This document shows positions 29,016 to 38,598 of a stretch of DNA of 40,850 bases, in pieces. The position numbers and the translations under genes were made by a program. Location of the stretch: NCBI RefSeq assembly GCF_001949145.1, contig NW_019091385.1, forward strand, positions 314,936 to 355,785. The letters run 5' to 3'. Within the stretch, counting starts at the first letter, position 1. The number at the start of each line of letters is the position of its first letter. This stretch comes from Acanthaster planci. Taxonomy: Eukaryota > Echinodermata > Asteroidea > Valvatida > Acanthasteridae. A model generated the notes under the pieces. It saw only the letters and a program-made list of their open reading frames with translations, ran no database searches and was not told the DNA's origin.

Positions 29016-30950
29016 TTAAATGGTATACATTTTTCCAGCAGAGATTTTGGGTTCGTATGCAGAATCATTTTCTAAACTGGGATGATAGATTTGCAACCAA
29101 CCCAGTCTGCCTACCACCAGATCACCTGTTGATGTGAATGTCATGCCTACTGTAAGCTTACAGTCCTTAGTAACTTGTCCAATGTGTTTACCGTGAGCAT
29201 CAAAGGAATTTATATCTCCTGCCCTTGACATAAAGCGGGAGACTTTGGCAACATAGATATTACCTTGACGGTCACAGCATACACTCTTTGGATATTGTGT
29301 GTCCACTATAAATTTTGTGCCGCTGTGGTAATTTCTAGATATCAGTTTACCCTTTGAGTTGTTGCTGTAGATGATCTGCTTCCTACTGATGGCCAGGTGA
29401 TCTTCAATCATTGGTGCTGGTAGTCTCCTGATGAGGGTTCCATCTGGGTTGTGGAGGCTGATCTCTCCCTTGGCCTTGTAGCCCACAGCTATCAGATTGT
29501 CCTCATCCACTGCCAGGCAGGTTGGCTTGGTGTCTGAATCAGTTCCTGGCTGGAACTGATGGAGGAGTTGATATTCTCTGCTGAAGGTCTTGACTACACG
29601 ACCATCTAGGACAATGAGATGGTCTAGCCTGTTGACTGCAACTTTGTGTGGCTCATTGATGGCTTGAATTGCTAGTATTTTGGAGGTAAAAGGAGATTCG
29701 GGGTTGCTTGTGGGAAGATAAGTCACCAACTTCTTGAGTCCATAGTCTGCTGTGACTATTTCATTATTGGAGAAAACTGCAACAGAAGTAATTGCATGTT
29801 TTCCAAGTAGTTTCATTTTCACCTCCAATGTCCACTCTGACTTTGGTTTCAAATTTGGCTCCACCAACCTCCTTTCATCTTTCAGAATCAGCTTTCCAAG
29901 TATCATCTCTGTACTACCACTCTCCTGAAAGTCCATGAATTGCAACTTGTAAGGCACTATTTGTGGCTGTTGTTCTGTCAATTCTCTGAATGAGTGCAAC
30001 CATTTTTTTTTTAGAAATAACGTCTCAATCTTTACTTTTTGAGCAAGGAAATAGTTCATCTCGTTCAGTATCTGCTCTGCTACTGTCAGCTCTGCGTTGT
30101 TGGCATCATCAGCAGTCTGCAATGTCTTGACTCTGTCTTGGTAGATCTCCTTGGCCTCTTGCTTCAGTTTCTGCTCCATCTCTCTGATCCTAGCAACCTC
30201 CTTGTCAGTCTTTTGGGAGATCTTCTTGTTGGTGGCTTCAAACATGGTGTCTAGTTTCTTGCGAGACTCAGCTGTATTTATCTTGAAATTGTTCAGTTCT
30301 TTTTTCTTTGTTTCAATCTTTGCCATCAGTTCTGTAATTTCTTGTTTACATTTCTCTAAAGCCACAGATATATTAGCACAAGTGTGTTTTTGGTGTTTCA
30401 GAACAGAGCACGTTGGGCACACTAGCTCTTCACATGTGTTGCAATAAATGTTGAGAACCATTTCTGGATGCTTTTCACATATTGTCTTTCCCAACTGAAG
30501 CTGAGTCATTGTGTAGATTTTGTGAGATTTTGTTACTGGCAAGCGTTCGTGTGCCTTTTGGCATTCTTGACACTGAAAGTGTTTACAACCCACACAAAAT
30601 GAAGTTGCTTGATTTTGGTCATCACAGCTTTGACATTTGATCTCTGACCCTTGACCCCTCAGTACCTGTACTTGTTCTTGTTTTTCACAGTCCTCCTCCA
30701 TTGCATGTGTGTACTTGGGTAGATCTTCTACCCCATTTTTTTCCAACATGGTTTCACTCTTGCACAGGGGACATATGATCTTCAAGGCCTGCGGATCTTG
30801 ACTATCTCTTAGATTGTTGAGACATTTCAAGCAAAACCTGTGCATGCAGTTCAGTATTTTCAGTCCACTGAAATGGTTGAAGCAGAGCGAACACTGAAGA
30901 TTGGGATCACAGTTATTCTCCAGAACATCAACTGTACCACCAGTTGCCAT
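29016..30950 (-). CDS. TRIM-NHL E3 ubiquitin ligase, intact (644 aa), short inter-B-box linker and C-terminal extension
   Basis: A predicted RING E3 ligase starting MATGGTVDVLENN at 30950. The frame is open to 30983, but a 3' splice site (ccttttacag, AG at 30996-30995) lies just above. The RING is complete: C20, C23, C35, H37, C40, C43, C60 and C63. B-box 1 (CQSC, CVGC, CQEC) and B-box 2 (CEKH, CNTC, CPTC, HQKH) are intact. About 14 residues between them, YKSKLREEPK and neighbours in the siblings, are deleted, so the second box follows LQLGKT directly. The coiled coil keeps KEVARIREMEQKLKQ. The NHL part has AVFSNNEIVTADYGLKKLV, LAVDEDNLIAVGYKAKGE and CCDRQGNIYVAK. The protein runs about 19 residues past the paralogs' end (after LQIYH), probably because the ancestral stop was lost. 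A donor-like GTGAGT at 31364 could end a noncoding first exon. Confidence 0.92.
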   Translation of the reverse strand: MATGGTVDVLENNCDPNLQCSLCFNHFSGLKILNCMHRFCLKCLNNLRDSQDPQALKIICPLCKSETMLEKNGVEDLPKYTHAMEEDCEKQEQVQVLRGQGSEIKCQSCDDQNQATSFCVGCKHFQCQECQKAHERLPVTKSHKIYTMTQLQLGKTICEKHPEMVLNIYCNTCEELVCPTCSVLKHQKHTCANISVALEKCKQEITELMAKIETKKKELNNFKINTAESRKKLDTMFEATNKKISQKTDKEVARIREMEQKLKQEAKEIYQDRVKTLQTADDANNAELTVAEQILNEMNYFLAQKVKIETLFLKKKWLHSFRELTEQQPQIVPYKLQFMDFQESGSTEMILGKLILKDERRLVEPNLKPKSEWTLEVKMKLLGKHAITSVAVFSNNEIVTADYGLKKLVTYLPTSNPESPFTSKILAIQAINEPHKVAVNRLDHLIVLDGRVVKTFSREYQLLHQFQPGTDSDTKPTCLAVDEDNLIAVGYKAKGEISLHNPDGTLIRRLPAPMIEDHLAISRKQIIYSNNSKGKLISRNYHSGTKFIVDTQYPKSVCCDRQGNIYVAKVSRFMSRAGDINSFDAHGKHIGQVTKDCKLTVGMTFTSTGDLVVGRLGWLQIYHPSLENDSAYEPKISAGKMYTI

Positions 30951-30994
30951 TGCTTTGGTTGGATGTGAAGAAAACTTCAGCAAATCTACTAGAT

Positions 30995-31364
30995 CTGTAA
31001 AAGGATTATATTTATTCCAGTCAGTGTTGCAGGAAACCTTGGTTTATTTATTGTATTGCGTTAAGCTTTTAAGCTAAAGCTACAACAGACCCTGGGCAAC
31101 CCCTTGGAAGTATTTACATCTAAGCCCACTGGGAAAATTGCCAGTTGATAGGCTTTATAACACAGATAATATGCGATCATTGTCAATTTGTCCAGCCAAA
31201 TGGAAACAGACAGAAATAACAACTGAAGGCACCATGGTTTGCTTGGCACATTTACTCATAAGTAGAATTGATCTTTTGCACTCTTGTTGCTCTGTTTGAT
31301 AGAAAACCTCCAATCAACAAACAAAAAGCAAACATTCTTTGAAATTATGAGAGAAGAAACTCAC
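30995..31364 (-). other. Putative 5' UTR intron of the TRIM gene at 29016-30950
   Basis: Donor GCAAG|GTGAGTTTC at 31364-31363 and acceptor CCTTTTACAG at 30996-30995, read on the minus strand, give about 370 bases. A related donor (CTCCAG|GTCAGTTTC at 38598) lies above the TRIM at 35861, and GATATT precedes both. Confidence 0.5.
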
Positions 31365-32120
31365 CTTGCGAAATATCCTTGAGAAATTGTCTCTCTGTGG
31401 ATGAAGTCTCCTGTATGTACCTGTACTTTGAGAGTCTATACACTCACTTTTGAGTAATCATTGCCTTAGGATGCTGTTGACAAAGATGACAAAGTACAAA
31501 CTTTTTGCTTGTTTTTCGAATCTGTCAAAGCACATGCTGTTGTATCTCATGATTTTTATTGTCCAAACAGAATTAACCTACTACATGATTTTAACAATAC
31601 AGATTGATATGGTCACAAAGTCTAAGAGCTTAAGAGCTTGCAAAGTCCAGTTTGTGGCAGACAAATTGTTCGATAAACTTTTCATAATAAAGTTAATTTT
31701 TTAATTATAAAGCCAGTTATTTTTTGTTGGAAAAATGCTACATGCATTGATTTTAATCATGACATACAGCAAAAACATTTGAAATAAAGTTTCATGAAAA
31801 GATGGCGTAGGACTAAATCAACATTCAGTTGAGCATTAAAATCCCCAGCAGCAGTGATGGAGTTACAAGTTGAATCCAACATGTAATAGAAATCATTTTA
31901 ACATTCTCTATTCTAGAGTACAATTAATATGCATATGCAGACCTACTTAGAAAAATTTACAAAGACGCAAGCCAGGGGTTATAAAAGTTGCTGAACACAG
32001 AGTAAGATGGGTTTATAATAGAAAATGACAGCCCTGCTTGGGTCTTTCATTATCAGCAAATGGTTAGCAATATCTACACAAATTTGAGACAACTCTAGGT
32101 TGCAAATTGCTGACTTTCTA
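31365..32120. other. Upstream flank of TRIM, homologous in part to 38.6-39.0 kb
   Basis: No gene recognised. AAGAGCTTGCAAAGTCCA near 31630 is repeated at 38885, followed in both by a CATAATAAAG/GATAAAGCCA-like stretch, so the upstream flanks of the two TRIM genes are paralogous. An INTS2 exon relic would be expected further right, but SINE sequence occupies that place. Confidence 0.5.
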
Positions 32121-32127
32121 GTAATAT

Positions 32128-32640
32128 TTGAGAGGAAATTTGCGTCAGGGAGATGTTAATTTTAAACTATGCGTTTTGCCCTTTCACCAACATACATTTA
32201 TCACTGTATACGTAGTGTTTGTCCAGCAGCTTGTAAAAACTTCACAAGCTTACTTGGGTTGGACTCGAACCAATGACCTCCTGCTTACTAGTGCAGACGT
32301 CTTAACCATTGGACCACCGAGCTTGTCGGGGTTGGCTGGCCGGTCCGGGTCAGATGTACTGGTACATGTAGCAGTGATGTACTTTGCCTCAGGGAAATGT
32401 TCAGAATTAAATAATGGACTATGCCCTTATACTCATATGGAGGGACTCAAACCCACAACCTCCTTGTTTTTGCAGATGTCTTAACCACTCGACCACCAAG
32501 CTTGCCGGGCTCGGTTGGCTGGTCCGCCGGAGTCGAATGTAGCAGTGAGTATCACCAACTATTTCAAGATGTTCTTTGCATCAGGGGGACATTAATTTTT
32601 AATATGGATTTGCCCTTACTCTGATGTATAGGACTTGTTC
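32128..32640 (-). mobile_element. Tandem tRNA-derived SINEs (two tRNA-like heads)
   Basis: Two tRNA-like heads on the minus strand, about 32256-32326 and 32438-32506. Each has a box-A-like stretch (TGGTCCAATGGTTAAGACG; TGGTCGAGTGGTTAAGACA) and a box-B stretch (GGTTCGAGTCC; GGTTTGAGTCC). The body repeats around them: CAGGGAGATGTTAAT, CAGGGAAATGTTCAG and CAGGGGGACATTAAT precede TGCCCTT-type words. These are Pol III promoter elements of a tRNA-derived SINE rather than functional tRNA genes, because the acceptor stems do not close. Confidence 0.75.
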
Positions 32641-32714
32641 ATCAATCATTTTCTGTATGAAGACCAAGATAGCATGCGTTTCAGCATTGCAGGGCAGCTA
32701 GATGTTAGTCAGGA

Positions 32715-33066
32715 CATGCGTCCTGTGGGCATGCAGGTCCTGTAGGCATGCAGGTCCTGTAGGCATGCAGGTCCTGTAGGCATGCAGGTCCTGTGGGCAT
32801 GCAGGTCCTGTAGGCATGCAGGTCCTGGAGGCATGCAGGTCCTGGAGGCATGCAGGTCCTGTAGGCATGCAGGTCCTAGAGGCATGCAGGTCCTGCAGGC
32901 ATGCAGGTCCTGTGGGCATGCAGGTCCTGAAGGCATGCAGGTCCTGTGGGCATGCAGGTCCTGTGGGCATGCAGGTCCTGAAGGCATGCAGGTCCTGTGG
33001 GCATGCAGGTCCTGTGGGCATGCAGGTCCTGTAGGCATGCAGGTCCTGAAGGCATGCAGGTCCTGT
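32715..33066. repeat. 17-bp minisatellite, about 21 copies, open on both strands
   Basis: Consensus GCATGCAGGTCCTGTRG. Seventeen is not a multiple of three, so three units make a 51-base, 17-codon cycle that reads the same peptide series in every frame of a strand. Long open frames result: minus-strand repeats of MPTGPACPQDLHA type and plus-strand repeats of MQVLWACRSCRHAGP type. Each unit carries the palindrome GCATGC. Variants differ mainly at the last three bases (GTAG, GTGG, GAAG, GGAG). Confidence 0.92.
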
Positions 33067-34340
33067 AACTACAATGCTGGTCAAATCTCGTTGGGCCCCA
33101 CCCCTGGGCCCCCTCTGAATGTTGGTCTTACTGCACAGTCTGTGCTCCGGCTCGAGATGACAACATTATTACTATTACTAATTACTTTTACTATTATCAA
33201 TGACATGCGTCCCAACCATTTTGGCCCGGATTGTAGTATAGGAGAAAAGTTTGGAGTAAATTACATCATGTGCTTTCTACACAGCAGTTTGCTTGAGCAC
33301 TTGTTGCTTAGCTGATGAATGCTCTGCTTTCTCCCTGGAAATTTACGCCTCTCTCCAAAACAGATTGCCCTCCCCCGAAAAAATTATAATGGTGAATTTG
33401 TTATCCCACCTACCTTGATTTTTGTTCTTGCCACCTTAACGTGTGGCAGAATATTTCATTTTATTTAAATATTTTCGATGCCTAGGCAGTTTCAGGACTT
33501 GGACCTTTTAAATTAAGAACGTGCATTGCATACTCTCCTCAGCGTCCAACAGGTCTAAAGAATGGAGAGAAGTTCCATGTTTGTCACTGATATCAGTAGG
33601 TATGGTCACATGGCATAGGTGTATACACGCCCCCTTCCACATTTTGTGACAGTGGCTCTTTTGATTCCCCCCCCCAATTTTAGAAATGAGAAACCACAAG
33701 TGCATAATTTGAGGTTATTGTTCACTTTGTAGCTCGCCCACTTTTGGAAAGTCAGTGGAACGGCAGTTGTAAGGTTTGGTCGTTCCTGTCTCCACCTGGC
33801 ATGGATTAATCATGTGGGCTCTCAAAACAGTCTGTAAACAAGCCTGAGTCAATTAAAGATAACAGGAAATCTGTTTTATTCAATTTTCAGCAGTAGACCA
33901 ATTTACCAATTTGTTTAGTTAGCGTGCTGTGAAGCGATTTTAATACACCAGCAATAGAACAGTAATTTTTGTCTTTCATAACAATTACAGTTTCATCAAA
34001 ACTTTTCTCAAAGAAAAGCATGTTTTTCTCTCTGATAATGATCATGGTTAACCTGGATTTAACCACTAAATGATTTAGTCGAAAACATTCAGTCTGAGTA
34101 CTTTTTCTTTACAAAACTGTCGTGACATACTTTCCAACAAAAATGGCTTTAAGTTACACAACAATAGTGTAAATTTGCTGAAACACATTCCGGTATCTTT
34201 CCATCACTTTAGAAGAGATTCGAAGCACTGCTGATAATCCATAACTTTTCTGTTCAGGAAACTATACATGTTCATTGCGAGATTAATAAATTTGCTTTGA
34301 TAGTTGAAGGCCACCTTCAATTTTATTCTAATTTTCCACA
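33067..34340. other. Spacer, no gene recognised
   Basis: AT-rich noncoding DNA. The INTS2 exon relic expected by unit comparison (as at 17878 and 26233) was looked for and not found; it may have been deleted when the SINE and minisatellite arose. Confidence 0.45.
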
Positions 34341-34800
34341 TACCCAGAGCACCAAAAAATCAGGTTGCTTTCTGGAATAGTAATGCAGCAGAATTTTTCA
34401 GTATTTACAAAGGATCCACGTAAAGGAGCTGTTAGCTGCACTTTTTTTAGCAGCTTCATACTGTCTCTCATTGGATGAAAGCCATTCCTTTTTCAAGATG
34501 TACTTTGCCCTGGGGAGATGTTAATGTCAATTACAGGCTGGCCCTTACCCGACGTATATTCAGAAATACTGTACACTTAGTGCTTGTCCGAGAGCAAATT
34601 AGTACTTTCATGTATTGTCACTTTGGCTCTGCTCTTAGGCTCTAGGAATTAAGCTGATGTCAGCTACAATGTAATGTGCATTTAAAAAAAATCAACATAT
34701 TCAATTATTGAAATCCTGTTTTGTTCTTGAAAACCTGGATACACCAGATAGTCAAATCAATGCAGTCTCGTCTGTATACAGTTGAAAGAAAAAGGTTATT
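34340..34800. repeat. TRIM-unit 3' flank marker, copy 5, with SINE-tail insertion
   Basis: TTTCTGGAATAGTAATGCAG near 34370 and TTCAATTATTGAAATCC to AGTCAAATCAATGCAGTC near 34700-34770 match copies 3 and 4 in order. Between them, about 34490-34600, lies SINE-body sequence (CTTTGCCCTGGGGAGATG, TTAGTGCTTGTCCG) like that at 32.1-32.2 kb but without a tRNA head. Confidence 0.65.
34490..34610 (-). mobile_element. Truncated SINE (tail only)
   Basis: Sequence related to the SINE bodies at 32.13-32.23 kb (TTCAAGATGT, GGGGAGATGTTAAT, GCCCTTACCC, GTGCTTGTCC), lacking the tRNA-like head. It interrupts the paralogous flank, so it inserted after the duplication. Confidence 0.6.
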
Positions 34801-34885
34801 TCTGTTTAGCAACCACCTCCCTTGTAAATTTCTTCATCTTAAATTATTACTTGAAAGAAACTATATCAGGAAACTGACTAGGTGC

Positions 34886-35154
34886 TTATAAATTATTGTA
34901 AAGATGAACAAAGAAATTGACTGGAGCGGGATTTGAACCTGGGACCTCCGGAATACCGTACCAGTGCTCTACCAACTGTGTCACCCAGCCCTATGTTGGT
35001 GGCTCTTCCCATTTGTCAATATCTCTGTTTGGGGACGCTAGCCAGAAGCCATTACCTGAAACACCAGTTGGTAGAGCATTGGTACGGTGTTAGAGGTTGC
35101 AGGTTCAGATCCTGCTCCAGTCAATTTCTTTGTTCACCTTTTTAATAAATTATG
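34886..35154. mobile_element. Inverted-repeat element whose two arms are tRNA-like sequences
   Basis: The outer ends pair over GATGAACAAAGAAATTGACT / AGTCAATTTCTTTGTTCACC plus a few flanking bases. The left arm read on the minus strand and the right arm read on the plus strand each contain CCAGTTGGTAGAGCA or its close variant (box A), then GTACGGT, then GGTTCAAATCCCG or GGTTCAGATCCTG (box B), then CTCCAGTC. The two heads face outward around a unique centre of about 60 bases. It may be a pair of tRNA-derived SINEs inserted head to head or a fold-back element that captured a tRNA. Not a normal tRNA gene. Confidence 0.7.
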
Positions 35155-35860
35155 ACTTGTTTGTCCATTTTACAATGGCTGCTTTCTTGTGTATGATTAA
35201 TTTCAAGGATTGTATAGCGAGAATTCTGCCCAAAAGATGTAATCACCATGGGCGCCATTTGAGCAAGTGATACGCCTGTGCGGTGCACGTTTTCTGCATG
35301 CGATTACATTTTTCAAGTATTCACGGTGAAGTTCTCCATCTTGTGCCGGTACGCAGTGCTCTACAATCTTTGATTAATTCTGCAATAATTTGTTCGCATG
35401 CAGACTACATCAGAGCTGCCAAACATTAAGTTTATGTTATAAACATCGTCAATCAAATGTAAACTAATGAAAAGTTTCAAACAAAAACTGTTAAAATCAG
35501 TTTTTGTATAAAATGACTTTCCAAAGACGGTCGTCTTTTTACCTATAAATTGGCCTACATGGCTTGCGTTTTGACTGAGAGTAATGATCTTTTATAACTT
35601 TTGGATAATTTTTTGATTAAAAATGTGTTTTTGAATTAATACAGTCATCTATTATTGCTACAAAATATTTGTTTTACTGACTGTGATGACAAAGAGAAAT
35701 GCAAGTTTTTAAGTGACTTATTTAAAAGTCTTTTACTAATCGACGCTTTGAATTACATGTTTTCTTGGCAATCTTACATGAACCAGTAAATTAACACCAA
35801 TTTTATAAACCATTCTTTGAATTAATTTTGGGCCTTGGGTAGATGCCAAGTGGAAAAATG
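35155..35860. other. Spacer and 3' flank of the TRIM gene at 35861
   Basis: No gene recognised; AT-rich. I see no exact AATAAA on the minus strand close to the stop. Confidence 0.45.
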
Positions 35861-37744
35861 TCACACTTGGTGGTAGATTTGCAAGAAGCCCAATTTGCCC
35901 ACTACCAGTTCACCTGCTTGTGTGAACGCCATGACAACTGTGACCATGAATTCCTTAGTAACACATCCAAGGTATTTGCCCCAGGCACTGTAGACACAAA
36001 TTTCTCCTCCACTTGGTGAAGATTGTCGGCCCTGGGCAACATAGATGTTACCATGTTTGTCACAGCATACACTCTTTGGTCTTTGCATGTCTGCTGTGAA
36101 TACTATGTTGCCATGGAAATCTGTTGATATTAGTTTTCCCTTTGTTTCATTAGTGTAGATGAGCCGCTTGTTGCTGATGACAAGTCGGTCTACTCTCAGT
36201 GATGTGGGCAGATTCCTGATGAGGGTTCCATCTGGCTTGTGGAGGCTGATCTCTCCCTTGGCCTTGTAGCCCACAGCTATCAGATTGTCCTCATCCACTG
36301 CCAGGCAGGTTGGTTTGCGGCCTGAATCAGTTCCTGGCTGGAACTGATGGAGGAGTTGATATTCTCTGCTGAAGGTCTTGACTGCAGGACCATCTAGGAC
36401 AAGGAGGTGATCTAGTCTGTTGACTGCAACTCTGTGTGGATCTGTGATGTCTGGAATGTAGAGTATTTTTGAGGTGAAAGGCACTTGGGGGTTGCTTGTT
36501 GGTGAATAATTTACCAGCTGTTTGTATCCATAATCTGCTGTGACTATTTCATCATTGGAGAAAGTTGCAATGGAAGTACAGACATGTTTCCCGGAAAGTT
36601 TCATTTCACTCTTCAATTTCCACTCTAATTTTTCTTTCATAGTCAGCCTTCCAAGTGACTTCAGAGTCTCATCGCTCTCTTGAAAATCAATGAAGAGCAA
36701 TTGCTCAGGCACAAAATGTGACTTTTCTGTTGGTTGTTCTGTCAGTTTTCTGTTGGAATGCAAGAATTTTTGGCAGCAATGTAAAATCTCCGTCTTAATT
36801 TCTTGAGCCAGGAGCTGGTTCATCTCGTCCAGTGTCTGCTCTGCTACAATCAGCTCATTGTTGATGGTATCTTCAGCAGTCTCCAATGTCTTGACTCTGT
36901 CTTGGTAGATCTCCTGGACCTCTTGCTTCAGTTTCTGCTCCATCTCCCTGATCCTAGCAACCTCCTTGTCAGCCTTTTGGGAGATCTTCTTGTTGATGTC
37001 TTCAAACATGGTGTCTAGTTTCTTGTAGGACTTTGCTATGTTTTCCTTTTTATTGTTTAGTTGTTTTTTTATGTGTTCAGCCTTTGCTATCAGTTCAGCA
37101 GTTTCGGTTTTGCACTTTTTAAAAGCCTCAGTGATGTTGGCAACAGCATGTGTGTCATGAATTGGAACAGAGCAAGTTCGGCATACCAACTGCTGACATG
37201 TGTAGCAATAAATGCTAATATTCATTTCTGGATGTTTGTCACATTTTGGTTCTTCTCTTAGTTTGCTCTTGTAGGCAATGTCCCCTGATTGAAGCTGAAC
37301 CGTTGTGCAGGTTTTGTGAGATTTTGTCCCCGCCAGGCGTTCATGTACCTTTTGGCAGTCTTTGCAAAGAAACTGATCACAGTCCATGCAAAATAAAGTT
37401 GCCTGATGTTGCTCATTACAGCTTTGACATTTGATCTCTGACCCTTGACCCTTTAAAATCTGTCTCTGCTTTTCAAACTCCTCTACCAGGGCACTCAGTG
37501 TGAAGTTAGTTGGCAGATCTTCGAGTCTGTTGCTTGGTAATGTGGTTTCTTTTCTGCACAGGGGACATCTGAGTTTCAGAATTTGGGGACCTTCTCTGAG
37601 TTTGAGGTTGTGGAGACATGTCAAGCAAAATGTGTGCAAACAATCAAGAAGTTTGGGCTCAGTGAAACGGTTGAAGCAGATGGAACAGTCCAGGTGACGT
37701 TCACCGATCTTCTCCAGAACCTCAGCTGTACCACCTGTTGCCAT
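35861..37744 (-). CDS. TRIM-NHL E3 ubiquitin ligase, intact (627 aa)
   Basis: A predicted RING E3 ligase starting MATGGTAEVLEKIGERHLDC at 37744. The frame is open to 37819, but the extra 25 codons cross probable 3' splice sites (ctctcacag at 37796-37795, or the AG six bases later at 37790-37789). The C3HC4 RING uses C20, C23, C35, H37, C40, C43, C60 and C63. B-box 1 (CQSC, CMDC, CKDC) and B-box 2 (CDKH, CYTC, CRTC, HDTH) are complete. The coiled coil is typical, with KEVARIREMEQKLKQ. The NHL-like C-terminus includes IATFSNDEIVTADYGYK, TCLAVDEDNLIAVGYKAKGE and VCCDKHGNIYVAQG. Compared with the TRIM at 29016 it lacks an insert of about 11 residues before the first NHL repeat, and it has EQPTEKSHFVPEQ after the coiled coil. 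The function is probably the same as its neighbours', with unknown substrate; such families often act in innate immunity, which is inference here. Confidence 0.93.
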   Translation of the reverse strand: MATGGTAEVLEKIGERHLDCSICFNRFTEPKLLDCLHTFCLTCLHNLKLREGPQILKLRCPLCRKETTLPSNRLEDLPTNFTLSALVEEFEKQRQILKGQGSEIKCQSCNEQHQATLFCMDCDQFLCKDCQKVHERLAGTKSHKTCTTVQLQSGDIAYKSKLREEPKCDKHPEMNISIYCYTCQQLVCRTCSVPIHDTHAVANITEAFKKCKTETAELIAKAEHIKKQLNNKKENIAKSYKKLDTMFEDINKKISQKADKEVARIREMEQKLKQEVQEIYQDRVKTLETAEDTINNELIVAEQTLDEMNQLLAQEIKTEILHCCQKFLHSNRKLTEQPTEKSHFVPEQLLFIDFQESDETLKSLGRLTMKEKLEWKLKSEMKLSGKHVCTSIATFSNDEIVTADYGYKQLVNYSPTSNPQVPFTSKILYIPDITDPHRVAVNRLDHLLVLDGPAVKTFSREYQLLHQFQPGTDSGRKPTCLAVDEDNLIAVGYKAKGEISLHKPDGTLIRNLPTSLRVDRLVISNKRLIYTNETKGKLISTDFHGNIVFTADMQRPKSVCCDKHGNIYVAQGRQSSPSGGEICVYSAWGKYLGCVTKEFMVTVVMAFTQAGELVVGKLGFLQIYHQV

Positions 37745-37794
37745 TGTTTCGATTAGATGTGAGAAAATCAGCAGATATTCTTTCAGATCTGCAT

Positions 37795-38598
37795 CTGTGA
37801 GAGGATCAGGTATAAACAAGTCGCAGGAACATTACATTGTAGTGTGATTAGATTGGCTTTTACTGGTTAAGTAAAATCCACAACAGTATCGGGCTACCAA
37901 GCAATCCCGTTGGAAAAATTGCAGTGAACTATTTGGAAAAACATTGTTCATAGCCACTGCTGCTCAAGCCCAGCAAAAGTGGACTAAGCACAGAATTGAT
38001 TTGCAATGATAGAATAATGAAAACTTTCTAGATGCCTGATATTCCCTGCCAAGATTGGTCCGTCAGTCAGTTGCATAATCAGAATCATTGTCAGCTGTTA
38101 CAGATATTTGTAGAGGAGGCAAGCGTGTTTTTAGAGTAGCAAGCTTTATCAGGTGCAGTAAGCTAAATCATGGGTTTGCCTCAACAGGACAGGAGAGAAG
38201 AAAATGAAAGGGAACAAAAAACTTTGGCTGATATGCTTGTCTTGGAAGATGTATATGAACCGACTTTTTGGTCTGCAGAGAAAACCCCAGAGGAAAGCAT
38301 TTTTACCATGATTCTAAGCAGCAAGGAGGAAATTCTCTCTATTGGAGTCTGATTGCAAGAAATCATTCATTGAATAAAGATATCAGTTTCCATTAAATAA
38401 AGATGTGGGGTTTGAGCTTTTTCATTTGTAAGAATTGCCACGCCAAGTTTTGTTTTTGAGAGGACAAATTTGTGAGCGTACAGATGTACTAGACCACCTG
38501 TCCCCATATAACAGAGGTTCTAAGGTTTGTGACAAAACCCATGGAGAATGAACTAACAAAGCAAACATAATGCACATGATAGAATACTTGAAACTGAC
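37795..38598 (-). other. Putative 5' UTR intron of the TRIM gene at 35861-37744
   Basis: Acceptor CTCTCACAG at 37796-37795, with a possible alternative AG at 37790-37789, and donor CTCCAG|GTCAGT at 38598-38597 on the minus strand, about 800 bases. A 60-codon plus-strand open frame at 38170-38352 inside it has no recognised domain and is not called as a gene. Confidence 0.4.

Noticed and set aside
32256-32326. Functional tRNA gene on the minus strand
   Set aside because: Box A and box B are good, but the ends do not form an acceptor stem and the sequence is embedded in a repeated SINE body.
34921-35130. Two functional tRNA genes in opposite orientation
   Set aside because: The 5' halves do not pair with the 3' ends as an acceptor stem, and the outer ends are part of an inverted repeat extending beyond any tRNA.
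38170-38352. 60-codon plus-strand open frame, acidic and fairly protein-like
   Set aside because: No family recognised. It lies within the putative TRIM 5' UTR intron, and this length is expected by chance in 40 kb.
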